This document shows positions 56,421 through 64,000 of a DNA stretch of 64,000 nt, one piece after another. A program made the translations under genes and the position numbers. The stretch is from Rathayibacter tritici (lineage in GTDB: Bacteria > Actinomycetota > Actinomycetes > Actinomycetales > Microbacteriaceae), in contig NZ_PSWS01000001.1 of assembly GCF_002932875.1 (NCBI RefSeq), positions 1 through 64,000 of the forward strand. The letters run 5' to 3'. The notes below the pieces were generated by a model. That model worked only from the letters and a program-made list of their open reading frames with translations, was not told the DNA's origin and did not search any database. How positions within the stretch are numbered: position 1 is the first letter of the stretch; the number at the start of each line of letters is the position of its first letter.

Positions 56421-58526
56421 CTACTCGGTCGCATCGAGCGCGATCTCGAGCACGGCGGCACCTCGGCGGTCGAGCGGCACCGAGTCGCCCGCGGCGTACG
56501 TCGCTCCGGTCACGAGGTCTCTCGCGGGCGCCGGCGTCGTGACTGACGTCGCAGCCGCGGACCAGTTGGACAGGAAGACGACCCGCGAGTGTCCGGTCGT
56601 CCCCGTGCTGACGCTGACCGAGTCGCCCGCGTGCCACTGCGACTTCTGTGTGTCCGGCACGAGCCAGCGGCCGATGCTGCGGCCGAGCGCGGGGTTGGGC
56701 ACGGTGCCGACGGAGGAGACCCGGCCCGCACCGAAGGCATGGGTGGTCACCGCCGCGTCCGCCTCGAGCTCCGTCGGCTCGTACCGGAGCAGGACGTCGG
56801 CGTCGTCGACCTCCAGCACGTCGACCCACTCCGTCCCCGCGGCCCCCTCCTCCAGCGCCAGGTCGCCCTCCGCGTGCACCATCATCGGCGCATCGATGTT
56901 GGAGTACTCGTCGTAGTGAACGCCGGCGGCGTCGGTCAGGAATGCCGGGGCGACCGCGAGGCGCGCACGGGCCAGCTCGTCGGCGTAGCCGGTCCGGATG
57001 CCGAGGACGAGGTGGCCACCCGCCTCCGCGTAGGCCCGGAGGTGCTCGAGCATCGCGTCATCGGCGACGTAGACGGCCGGGGCGATGAGCACGGGGTAGC
57101 GTCGCACGAGCTCGGTGATGTCGGACGCGACGAACTGGCGCAGATGCTGAACCCGGATCTGCGCGCCGGCCTCGAAGAGCCCGCGGTAGAACGCGTCGAA
57201 GATCGTCAGGTAGGCGCGCGAGTCCGGGGATCCGTCGGCCCGCGCCAGCGGCGGGGTGAACTCGAACGACCACTTCGTGTCAGTGGAATAGAGCATCAGG
57301 ACGTCGGCATCGGGCTCGTACTCGTCCAGCGCCGGGCCGAGTGCCTTCAGCGTCGCGCCGAGATCGGCGACCTCGCGGTAGATCCTGCCCGGTTGCTGAC
57401 TGTGAGGGAGCACCCCGCCCCAATAGGTCTCGATGCCGAAGTGCAGCGTGTGCCAGTGCCAGTACTCGATCATCCGGCCTCCTCGGGCGAGCAGGGCGAG
57501 CGCCGCCTGCTTGATCTGGCCCGGGTACGGTGGATGGTTCGTCCACGAGCCATTGATGGACTGCGCGTTCGTCTCGGTCACGAGGTACTGCGTCTGGGCG
57601 GAGGAGAACGCGCGGTCGCCCCACTCGAACAGGGCCCACACGCCGGTCCCCCACCACGGCCTCTCGCGAGGGACCTCGGCGGTCGCATCGAGGTCGCCCT
57701 GCATCTTGTAGTAGGGATTGCCGGCGACGACATCGAGCGGAGCGACGATCTCGTCGTCCGAAATCTGCGCCTGGGAGTACGCGATGCAGGTCGTGACGAA
57801 CTGGTCCTCCCTCGCGTACTCCCGGACGAGGTCGGCCTGCCAGGCGATCAGCTCGTTGGCCAGCGTGCTCTGGAAACGACGCCACTCCAGCTGGTACTGG
57901 GGCATCAGGTTGCCGTCGGGCCGCCACAGATCCGCCCAGTCGGACAGGCGGTGCGACCAGTAGACAAGGCCCCACTCGCGATTGAGGTCCTCGACGGTGC
58001 CGTAGCGCTCACGCAGCCAGCCGACGAAGCGCTGGAAGGTGTGCTCGTTATGGGGCAGGTGATTCCCGGGCTCGTTGTCGACCTGGTACCCGATGATCGC
58101 CGGATGGTCGGCGTACCGCGCGACGACTTTCCGCGCGATCCGGTCGGCGTAGAACCGGTAGGCGGGGTGGCTCTGGTCCATCTCCTGCCGGGCGCCCCAC
58201 CCCATCCGGACTCCGGTCCGGGACTCGGCGGCGATCTCGGGGTGCAGGCGCTGCAGCCACGGCGGAATCGCGTAGGTCGGGGTGCCGAGGATGACGCTGA
58301 TCCCCCGGGCATGGGCGGCGTCGAGGACCGGTTCGAGCCAGTCGAGGTCGAACACGCCCTCACGCGGCTCCCACGTCGACCAGACGGACTCACCCACGCG
58401 AATGACGGTGAAGCCCGCCTCCGCCATGAGATCCAGATCCCGCTCGAGCACGCCCTCCGGCTGGTACTCCACGTAGTACGCGGCTCCGAAGAGGACACCG
58501 GAGAACCGGGGGGCTGCAGGCATCAT
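56421..58526 (-). CDS. GH42 beta-galactosidase
   Basis: A 701-residue cytoplasmic beta-galactosidase. The TIM barrel holds the acid/base Glu152 in VDNEPGNH and the nucleophile Glu near residue 318 in LVTETNAQS. A trimerisation domain and a small beta domain follow, the usual GH42 order. AAAGG lies just before the ATG pair at 58526/58523. Its promoter is overlapped by a LacI operator, tying it to the importer. It would hydrolyse imported galactosides to galactose. Confidence 0.96.
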   Translation of the reverse strand: MMPAAPRFSGVLFGAAYYVEYQPEGVLERDLDLMAEAGFTVIRVGESVWSTWEPREGVFDLDWLEPVLDAAHARGISVILGTPTYAIPPWLQRLHPEIAAESRTGVRMGWGARQEMDQSHPAYRFYADRIARKVVARYADHPAIIGYQVDNEPGNHLPHNEHTFQRFVGWLRERYGTVEDLNREWGLVYWSHRLSDWADLWRPDGNLMPQYQLEWRRFQSTLANELIAWQADLVREYAREDQFVTTCIAYSQAQISDDEIVAPLDVVAGNPYYKMQGDLDATAEVPRERPWWGTGVWALFEWGDRAFSSAQTQYLVTETNAQSINGSWTNHPPYPGQIKQAALALLARGGRMIEYWHWHTLHFGIETYWGGVLPHSQQPGRIYREVADLGATLKALGPALDEYEPDADVLMLYSTDTKWSFEFTPPLARADGSPDSRAYLTIFDAFYRGLFEAGAQIRVQHLRQFVASDITELVRRYPVLIAPAVYVADDAMLEHLRAYAEAGGHLVLGIRTGYADELARARLAVAPAFLTDAAGVHYDEYSNIDAPMMVHAEGDLALEEGAAGTEWVDVLEVDDADVLLRYEPTELEADAAVTTHAFGAGRVSSVGTVPNPALGRSIGRWLVPDTQKSQWHAGDSVSVSTGTTGHSRVVFLSNWSAAATSVTTPAPARDLVTGATYAAGDSVPLDRRGAAVLEIALDATE

Positions 58527-58566
58527 CGACCTTTCCATCCAGCGACACACGAGGCAGTGGCGCAAA

Positions 58567-58580
58567 GCGAAACGATACGC
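58567..58580. promoter_or_regulatory. LacI-type operator over the GH42 promoter
   Basis: GCGAAACGATACGC shares 12 of 14 positions with the palindrome at 51681-51694. It overlaps the -10 box of the GH42 gene, so binding would block initiation. Confidence 0.65.
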
Positions 58581-58600
58581 GCTGAGCGGTCACCGCTCAA
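58572..58600 (-). promoter_or_regulatory. Promoter of the GH42 gene
   Basis: On the minus strand TTGAGC (58595-58600) and TATCGT (58572-58577) are 17 bp apart. Confidence 0.65.
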
Positions 58601-58706
58601 GAAGGCGCGTCAGGCTCAGCGGTCGCCGCTGGGGGTGACGGATGTCATGGCTCAGTGGTGACGGAAGGCCGAGGCACGCGGGCGGGCGTCTCAGCAGGCT
58701 GAGGAC

Positions 58707-59093
58707 ATGACCTCGACCGACCTCGCCCTCCAGGCGACCGCCCTCACCAAGAGCTTTGGCTCCGTCGCCGCCGTCGCCGGGGTGGACCTCACCGTCCGAC
58801 CCGGGGAGATCGTCGCCTTCCTCGGCCCGAACGGCGCGGGCAAGACCACGACCATCGACATGCTCCTGGGCCTCTCGATCCCGGACGCGGGCGAGGTCCG
58901 CGTCTTCGGGCGAGCGCCGCGCACCGCGATCGCGCACGGACTCGTCTCGGCAGTCCTGCAGACCGGGGGCCTGATCAAGGACCTCACCGTGCGCGAGACT
59001 CTCGAGCTGACCGCGAGCTTCTTCGCCGACACCCGGCCGATCGGCGAGGTACTGGAGCTGGCCGGCATCGCGGAGCGGAACGGGTGGCTGTGA
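58707..59093 (+). pseudogene. Truncated ABC transporter ATP-binding protein
   Basis: Only the first 128 residues of an export-type ATPase (normally about 300) remain. Walker A GPNGAGKT (40-47) and the Q-loop Gln85 in VLQTGG are present. The frame ends at AERNGWL just before the place where the LSGGQ signature and Walker B should occur. It cannot hydrolyse ATP as encoded. No partner permease follows. Unrelated DNA with a toxin-antitoxin pair starts within 260 bp, pointing to a deletion or replacement. Confidence 0.8.
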
Positions 59094-59350
59094 GATCCGA
59101 CACCCCCGAGCGCCGAGGAGAGCGACACGACGCTCAGATGCCGAGCGTGAACCGGCCACAGCTCTGGACGTGCAGCACCGCGAGGGCGCGTGCCACGAGC
59201 TGTCGATCAGCGCACAGCCGGCCCCTACTCGTCGTTCCGCCGATAAGGTGGTCCGATCGACTTCGTTGCAGCAGGTCCCCTCGCATCGAGCGCGGCCACT
59301 CCAGCATCCGAGGTCAGCCAAGAACCGGGTGGAGGAGGGGAACCGAGATC

Positions 59351-59896
59351 ATGACCACCGCGATCGATGTCGCCGCCTACGTCGCCAACGCTGCGAACGT
59401 CCCCCGTGGGGACAGCATGAAGATCCAGAAACTGGTCTACTTCGCGCAGGCCTGGCATCTGGCGTGGACCGGTGGACCGATCTTCGACGAGGAGTTCGAG
59501 GCCTGGCCGAAAGGGCCCGTCGTTCGATCGGTTTTCCGAGAGAACCGTTACGCGTCCCTGCCCGCCCGCGTGGAAGTGAACGACGACGTCCGAGCGACGC
59601 TGGATTCGGTGCTCGACTTCTACGGGCACCGGGGCTATGAAGAACTGGTCGAGCTCACGCATGTCGATGCACCCTGGATCGACGCACGTCGCGGCCTCGA
59701 TGTAGACGAGCCGTCTCAACGGATTGTGAAGCGCAACACCATGCTCGACTTCTCTTCGAGCAGGGCGATCAAAGGCGGCGACGTGCCTGAGCGGCGGGCC
59801 CACGTCGAGAACGCCGACACCGACGAGACAGGCTCTCTCGCCCGGAGCGTGATCGACCGCTGGAAGGAAGGTCTCGCGCTGCTCGCGAACAAGTGA
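59351..59896 (+). CDS. Panacea-domain (DUF4065/SocA-like) antitoxin
   Basis: A 181-residue protein with the Panacea domain near the N-terminus: VAAYVANAANVPRGDSMKIQ, then KLVYFAQAWHLAWTGGPIF (quoted in two parts), and FEAWPKGPVV. This domain serves as the neutralising part of many toxin-antitoxin pairs. GGAGGAGGGG lies 11 nt before the ATG. The last 50 residues are charged and may hold the toxin-specific part. Its stop overlaps the Doc-like toxin start, the expected antitoxin-first order. Confidence 0.88.
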   Translation: MTTAIDVAAYVANAANVPRGDSMKIQKLVYFAQAWHLAWTGGPIFDEEFEAWPKGPVVRSVFRENRYASLPARVEVNDDVRATLDSVLDFYGHRGYEELVELTHVDAPWIDARRGLDVDEPSQRIVKRNTMLDFSSSRAIKGGDVPERRAHVENADTDETGSLARSVIDRWKEGLALLANK

Positions 59897-60297
59897 CCCT
59901 GTTCCTCACGGTCGATCAGGTCATCGCGCTGCACGGCGACAGAGATGGCGCGGCTCTGATCGACCGGGGCAAGCTCGAGGCCGCGGTCCCGCGACCTCAG
60001 GCTTCCTTCGGAGCGACGTTCTTGCATGCGACGGTCTACAAGCAGGCCAGCGTCCTTCTCCACGGCATCACGCAGGCACATGCCTTCCTCGACGCGAACA
60101 AGCGCACTGCCTGGGTGGCCAGCATCACTTTTCTCGAACTCAACGGCGTGCGCATCATCGACCTCGATCCTCACTCGAACCGCAGAACAGGGCGAGCACT
60201 GCGGCGCCGATGTCAGAGCGTGAGACAGCGCACCGGAGAAGGCCCCGGCTCGACGCGTGAACCGGGGCCTTCTCGCTGTAGCGGGAGCGGGACTTGA
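59893..60297 (+). CDS. Doc-like Fic-fold toxin with damaged C-terminus
   Basis: A 134-codon frame. Residues 1-95 match Doc toxins, with Fic motif HAFLDANKR at 63-71, where His63 is catalytic. Doc proteins inactivate EF-Tu by phosphorylation. After RIIDLD the expected last helices (about 25 residues) are missing. The frame instead runs through Arg-rich residues across a terminator and into the tRNA-Met gene. Toxicity may be lost. The GTG overlaps the antitoxin stop. Confidence 0.75.
   Translation: MTLFLTVDQVIALHGDRDGAALIDRGKLEAAVPRPQASFGATFLHATVYKQASVLLHGITQAHAFLDANKRTAWVASITFLELNGVRIIDLDPHSNRRTGRALRRRCQSVRQRTGEGPGSTREPGPSRCSGSGT
60236..60274 (-). terminator. Terminator downstream of the tRNA genes
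   Basis: GAGAAGGCCCCGG (60236-60248) pairs exactly with CCGGGGCCTTCTC (60262-60274) around a 13-nt loop, directly past the 3' end of tRNA-Met. Confidence 0.85.
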
Positions 60298-60352
60298 ACC
60301 CGCGACACCACGATTATGAGCCGTGTGCTCTAACCACCTGAGCTACCCCGCC
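60279..60352 (-). tRNA. tRNA-Met (anticodon CAT)
   Basis: On the minus strand the acceptor GGCGGGG pairs with TCCCGCT through two G-U pairs. The D arm GCTC/GAGC, the anticodon loop with CAT between ACGGC and the opposite strand, and the T arm GCGGG-TTCAAGT-CCCGC are clear. The lack of initiator features suggests elongator Met. A lysidine-type Ile tRNA cannot be fully excluded. Confidence 0.9.
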
Positions 60353-60387
60353 GCGCGTTCTTCGCAGGCCTGGCCTGCGGGGAACGG

Positions 60388-60459
<72 letters not shown>

Positions 60460-60581
60460 GCACCTGCGGGCCGAACAGCCTCTTTCGGGGCGTGCCCGCG
60501 ATTTGGCACCGTTAGACCCTAGCACCTCCGCGGAGCGTCGCTGACCGCGGGAGGCCTGCCCCCGCGGTCACCGGCCGGACT

Positions 60582-61553
60582 CTACGCTCGGCTCGCCTCG
60601 TCGAGGGCCGCAAGCTCCTCGGTGCTCAGTTCGAGGGACGCCGAGGCGACCAGCGCGGGCAGCTGCTCCATCACGCGGGCGCTCGCGATCGGAGCGACGA
60701 CGCCGGACTGCGAGCGGAGCCACGCGAGCGCGACCGTCGCCACCTCGGCTCCGTGCGCCTCCGCCGTCGCATCGAGGGCCGCGAGCACCCGCCGGCCGCG
60801 GCCGTCCAGGTAACGGGCGGCGCCATCGGCCCGTGGACCGTCAGGGGTCGAGCCGTCGCGGTACTTGCCGGTCAGGAATCCGGAGGCGAGGGCGTAATAG
60901 GGGACGACGGCCAGCCCCGCTTCGCGCGCGAGCGGCAGCAGGTCCGCCTCGATCCCCCGCTCGACGAGGTTGTAGTGCGGCTGCAGGGCGACGGGCTTAT
61001 GCAGCCCCTCCTCGCCCGCGACGCGCAGCCACTCGGCGATGCGCTCGGCGCTGAGGTTCGACACTCCGATCGCGCGGATCAGGCCCTGGTCGACGAGCTC
61101 CGAGAAGACGGCGGCGATGTCGGCCATCGGCACGGCTGCATCGTCGAAGTGGGCGTAGTAGAGATCGATCCGGTCGGTGCCGAGCCGCTCAAGGGAGGCG
61201 CGGGCGGCCGCGCGCACAGTATCGGGAGCGAGACCGGTGAACTGCGGGTGCCGACCCACTTTCGTCGCGATCACCACGTCGTCGCGGGAGCCCGAGCGCT
61301 GCGACAGCCACTCGCCGATGATCGTCTCGGACTCGCCGCCCCTGTTACCGGGCGCCCACGCGGAGTAGGAGTCGGCGGTGTCGATGAAGTCGCCGCCGGC
61401 GGCCGTGTAGCCGTCGAGGACGTCGAAGGAGGTCTGCCGGCCCGCCGTCCAGCCGAAGACATTGCCGCCGAGCGAGAGCGGGAACACGTCGATGCCGGAG
61501 TCGCCGAGCGGTGCGCGGGTGAGGGAGGAGGATGCTGCGCTGTCGATGGTCAT
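60582..61553 (-). CDS. Aldo/keto reductase
   Basis: A 323-residue NADPH-dependent reductase of the larger AKR subgroup (YajO/Tas-like). FIDTADSYSAW supplies the catalytic Asp and Tyr (about 56-66), ATKVGRHP the Lys and LYYAHFDD the His. SNLSAERIAEWL follows. The ATG at 61553 gives the usual N-terminus but has no ribosome site. TTGAAT lies six nt upstream. It is distinct from the smaller aldo/keto reductase at 12360. Substrate unknown. Confidence 0.93.
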   Translation of the reverse strand: MTIDSAASSSLTRAPLGDSGIDVFPLSLGGNVFGWTAGRQTSFDVLDGYTAAGGDFIDTADSYSAWAPGNRGGESETIIGEWLSQRSGSRDDVVIATKVGRHPQFTGLAPDTVRAAARASLERLGTDRIDLYYAHFDDAAVPMADIAAVFSELVDQGLIRAIGVSNLSAERIAEWLRVAGEEGLHKPVALQPHYNLVERGIEADLLPLAREAGLAVVPYYALASGFLTGKYRDGSTPDGPRADGAARYLDGRGRRVLAALDATAEAHGAEVATVALAWLRSQSGVVAPIASARVMEQLPALVASASLELSTEELAALDEASRA

Positions 61554-61625
61554 TCTGTGATTCAAGACCCGCCGCGAGCCTCGATCGATCCCCCTCCCGC
61601 GCATGCGCGGGAAGGACTCAGGCTC

Positions 61626-62516
61626 TCAGCGCCGCGGGTAGTCGGCGTAGGCGAAGCGGGTGGAGTCGGGCGCCCATCCGGAGACGTTAGTCGTGCCCTG
61701 CCCGCCGTGGAGGCGCTGGAGCACGCGCCCGGGCTCTCGGGTCTCGCGGGCCTCCAGCTCGAGCAGCCGCAGCTCGACGTCGACGTTCTCCGGGTGTCCC
61801 GTCGTGCCCGCCGGGTAGGAGAGGTAGAGCAGGTGAGCGCCGTCCGGTGACTCGTGAGGGAACCAGTCGACGGTGGCCGACTCGACCAGCCGCGTGAGGC
61901 CGGAACCGTCGAGGCCGATGCGGAAGAGTTGCGCGCCTCCTCCTGCCCGCTCGGAGGTGAACACGAGGGTGTGTCCGTCGGCTGAGACGTCGACCCCGTC
62001 GTCGGCGGAGGCGTCGTCGGTCAGCGCGGTGAGGGCGCCGCCGCCGGCCGACATCGTGTAAACGTCAGTCCGCCATCCGCCGGAGGCGTCACCGCCGCCG
62101 ATCACCGCGAGCGTCGCTCCGTCCGGCGAGATGCCGTGCAGGTAGTGCTTGAAGCGGACGCCCTCGCGCGCGGTCGTCAGACGCCGGGCGGGAGCGGAGC
62201 CGTCGAGCTGCACCGCGTAGAGGTGCCCGTCGCGTGCTGAAACGTACGCGACGCCTCCGGACGGAGCGAGCACGTGGTCGTTGTTGAGCTCGGCCGGCAC
62301 CCCGGCGAGCGGAATCGGTTCGAGCTCGGCCGGGCCCTCGAGCGGCAGCCGGAAGAGGCGGCCGTCGCCGTTCACGATCAGCGCCGCCCCGTCCGGAGTC
62401 CAGTTCGGCGCCTCGACCAGGACCGAGTCGGACTCGAAGACGGTCCTCGGCTCTGCGGTCGCGAGGTCGTAGACGCGGAGACGGCAGAGCTGGTCGGGCA
62501 GGAGGGAGCGGGCCAT
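61626..62516 (-). CDS. TolB-like beta-propeller (PD40 repeat) protein
   Basis: A 296-residue cytosolic protein built of WD40-like PD40 repeats: NWTPDGAALIV, HGISPDGATLAV, DVSADGHTLVFTSER and HESPDGAHLLYLSYP are successive copies. No signal peptide or catalytic domain is present. It resembles the propeller half of tricorn-type peptidases and TolB, and probably binds a ligand or partner. TACCGT lies six nt before the ATG. It is adjacent to the aldo/keto reductase on the same strand, 72 bp apart. Confidence 0.85.
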   Translation of the reverse strand: MARSLLPDQLCRLRVYDLATAEPRTVFESDSVLVEAPNWTPDGAALIVNGDGRLFRLPLEGPAELEPIPLAGVPAELNNDHVLAPSGGVAYVSARDGHLYAVQLDGSAPARRLTTAREGVRFKHYLHGISPDGATLAVIGGGDASGGWRTDVYTMSAGGGALTALTDDASADDGVDVSADGHTLVFTSERAGGGAQLFRIGLDGSGLTRLVESATVDWFPHESPDGAHLLYLSYPAGTTGHPENVDVELRLLELEARETREPGRVLQRLHGGQGTTNVSGWAPDSTRFAYADYPRR

Positions 62517-62522
62517 GCCCCC

Positions 62523-62528
62523 ACGGTA
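62523..62528 (-). promoter_or_regulatory. -10 box of leaderless TolB-like gene
   Basis: TACCGT on the minus strand ends six nt before the ATG at 62516. Confidence 0.5.
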
Positions 62529-62646
62529 GGGCCCACTCCGATCGCGACGGCTCTGGTCAAGCCTTCCCGCACTCAGCTTCCGCCGGAACGCCCTCCGTTA
62601 TTCTTGGTCCACGAATGCGCTGGGTGAACCGTGGGAGGAACATGTG

Positions 62647-64000
62647 ATGCTCCTCATCCTGGTGATCTCGTTCGTGCTGGCCGTCGTCACACCCTGGCTG
62701 GTGGATCGCTTCGGCCCGACGACCTTCTACGCGCTGGCGCTCGTTCCGGCCGGCAGCTTCGTCGCCACCGCGACCGCGCTCCCCACAATCCTCGACGGCG
62801 GTGAGATCCGCGAGACGGTGCCGTGGATTCCCGCTCTCGACATCGCGCTCTCCTTCCGGCTCGACGCGCTCTCGATCGTCCTCGCCCTCGTGGTCAGCGG
62901 AGTCGGCGCCCTCGTCCTGGCGTACTGCGCGTCGTACTTCAGCCGCGACGAGCCCTCGCTCGGTCGCTTCGCGGCGCTCCTGTCTGCGTTCGCCGGAGTG
63001 ATGTACGGCCTCGTCACGGCCGACGACGTGATCATCCTCTTCGTCTTCTGGGAGGCGACGAGCGTTCTCTCCTACCTCCTGATCGGCCACTACAGCGGGC
63101 GCAAGGAGAGCCGGGGTGCCGGACTTCAGGCGCTGCTGGTGACGACACTCGGTGGCCTGGCGATGCTGGTCGGCATCGTGATCCTGATCGTGCAGGCCGG
63201 TACCACCAGCCTCTCCGGGATCGTCGCCGCGGCTCCCTCCGGGCCGATCGTGTCGACGGCGCTGGTGCTCGTGCTGCTGGGCGCGTTCTCGAAGTCGGCG
63301 CTGGTCCCCTTCCACTTCTGGCTGCCGGCCGCGATGGCCGCCCCGACGCCGGTCAGCGCCTACCTGCACGCGGCGGCGATGGTGAAGGCGGGGATCTACC
63401 TCGTTGCGCGCCTCGCGCCGGGCTTCGCCGACGACTCCGTCTGGCTGCCGGTGGTGGTCAGCGTCGGCGTCTGGACCATGCTCGTCGGCGGCTGGCGCTC
63501 GCTCCGCCAGTACGACCTCAAGCTCGTGCTCGCGTACGGCACCGTCAGCCAGCTCGGCTTCCTCACCGTCGCCGTGGGTTTCGGCTCGCGCGACGCGGCA
63601 CTGGCCGGTCTGACGCTCCTGATCGCCCACGCGCTCTTCAAGGCGCTACTCTTCCTCACCGTCGGGATCATCGATCATCGCGCCGGCACGCGCGACCTCC
63701 GCAAGCTCAGCGGTCTCGGCCGACAGGCGCCCGTCCTCGCCGCGGCCGCGCTGATCGGTGTGCTCTCGATGGCCGGCATCCCGCCGCTGCTGGGATTCGT
63801 CGCCAAGGAAGCGGTGTTCACCAGCCTGATCTCGGCGATCGAGCAGGGCTCGTTCTGGGCGTGGGTCGCGCTCGTGGGCCTCGTGCTCGGCTCGATCCTC
63901 ACCGTCGCCTACTCGGCCCGCTTGTTCTGGGGCGCTTTCGCCCGCGAGAAGGGCCTCGAGGACACGCACCTGCACGCCGAGCCGTGGACCTTCACCGCCG
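62647..64000 (+). CDS. mrpA: Na+/H+ antiporter subunit A (MrpA/MnhA), partial
   Basis: The first 451 codons of a large MrpA, cut by the window edge (full proteins are about 800-1000 residues). NuoL-like proton-channel motifs are clear: DDVIILFVFWEATSVLSYLL (20 residues quoted), SALVPFHFWLPAAMAAPTPVSA, given here as PFHFWLPAAM, and AAAMVKAGIYL with the conserved Lys. GGAGG lies eight nt before the ATG at 62647, and a GTG at 62644 is possible. It is presumably the first gene of an mrp operon for sodium and pH homeostasis. Confidence 0.94.
   Translation, partial: MLLILVISFVLAVVTPWLVDRFGPTTFYALALVPAGSFVATATALPTILDGGEIRETVPWIPALDIALSFRLDALSIVLALVVSGVGALVLAYCASYFSRDEPSLGRFAALLSAFAGVMYGLVTADDVIILFVFWEATSVLSYLLIGHYSGRKESRGAGLQALLVTTLGGLAMLVGIVILIVQAGTTSLSGIVAAAPSGPIVSTALVLVLLGAFSKSALVPFHFWLPAAMAAPTPVSAYLHAAAMVKAGIYLVARLAPGFADDSVWLPVVVSVGVWTMLVGGWRSLRQYDLKLVLAYGTVSQLGFLTVAVGFGSRDAALAGLTLLIAHALFKALLFLTVGIIDHRAGTRDLRKLSGLGRQAPVLAAAALIGVLSMAGIPPLLGFVAKEAVFTSLISAIEQGSFWAWVALVGLVLGSILTVAYSARLFWGAFAREKGLEDTHLHAEPWTFTA

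Overview
The window is high-GC DNA with dense, often overlapping genes (ATGA and GTGA start/stop overlaps are common). It suggests an actinobacterium, most likely of the family Microbacteriaceae (Rathayibacter-like). The reasons are the tRNA-Trp/secE/nusG/rplK/rplA order with a long acidic extension on NusG, a DUF5997/LysR-like pair, a DUF6907 protein, an LPxTG wall-anchored peptidase, sugar importers lacking their own ATPase, and many leaderless start sites. The genus is inference only.

Layout. 0.1-5.3 kb: a minus-strand sugar ABC importer (lipoprotein plus two permeases) divergent from its LacI regulator, with two matching operators. 5.3-6.5 kb: GNAT, VOC and MarR genes. 6.5-7.9 kb: rplJ-rplL with an attenuator leader. 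7.9-12.2 kb: a MarR gene, then a tightly overlapping four-gene cluster (acyl-CoA dehydrogenase-like, PIG-L deacetylase, NodS-like methyltransferase, GT2 glycosyltransferase) and two small membrane proteins. 12.3-19.4 kb: aldo/keto reductase, epimerase, HAD phosphatase, a secreted Ala/Thr/Ser-rich protein, a large wall-anchored M14 peptidase and a truncated GntP-type permease. 19.4-28.2 kb: oxidoreductase, a two-component system, a PH-like/CPBP membrane pair, an APC permease and a dienelactone hydrolase. 28.2-33.8 kb: LysR-like/DUF5997 pair and a ROK-regulated sugar-catabolism operon. 33.9-37.8 kb: YqaJ nuclease, alpha/beta hydrolase, DUF998, quinone-oxidoreductase-like and GNAT genes. 37.8-41.1 kb: rplA, rplK, nusG, secE and tRNA-Trp. 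41.3-46.9 kb: aminotransferase, ABC exporter, MurB, a MaoC-type dehydratase pair and an XRE regulator. 47-51.7 kb: an NCS1 permease relic, EI24 protein, a fused PhzE/TrpEG-type chorismate enzyme behind a classic tryptophan attenuator, and a truncated glpX. 51.7-58.6 kb: a beta-galactoside regulon (LacI, importer, GH42) with three related operators. 58.7-60.5 kb: a broken ABC ATPase, a Panacea-Doc toxin-antitoxin pair with a damaged toxin end, and tRNA-Met and tRNA-Thr. 60.6-64 kb: aldo/keto reductase, TolB-like protein and the start of mrpA.

Non-coding structure is the most distinctive part. There is a 61-bp palindromic repeat in three full copies, two of which sit at the broken or altered 3' ends of genes. 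A 19-bp-period repeat array appears in two places. Three 17-bp tandem units lie across the end of the shortened glpX. About a dozen genes have a TAnnnT box 6-7 nt before the start codon, indicating leaderless transcripts.

No CRISPR array, transposase, integrase or rRNA was seen. The strongest candidates for a little-described system are the four-gene acyl-CoA dehydrogenase/PIG-L/methyltransferase/GT2 cluster and the 61-bp repeat family.
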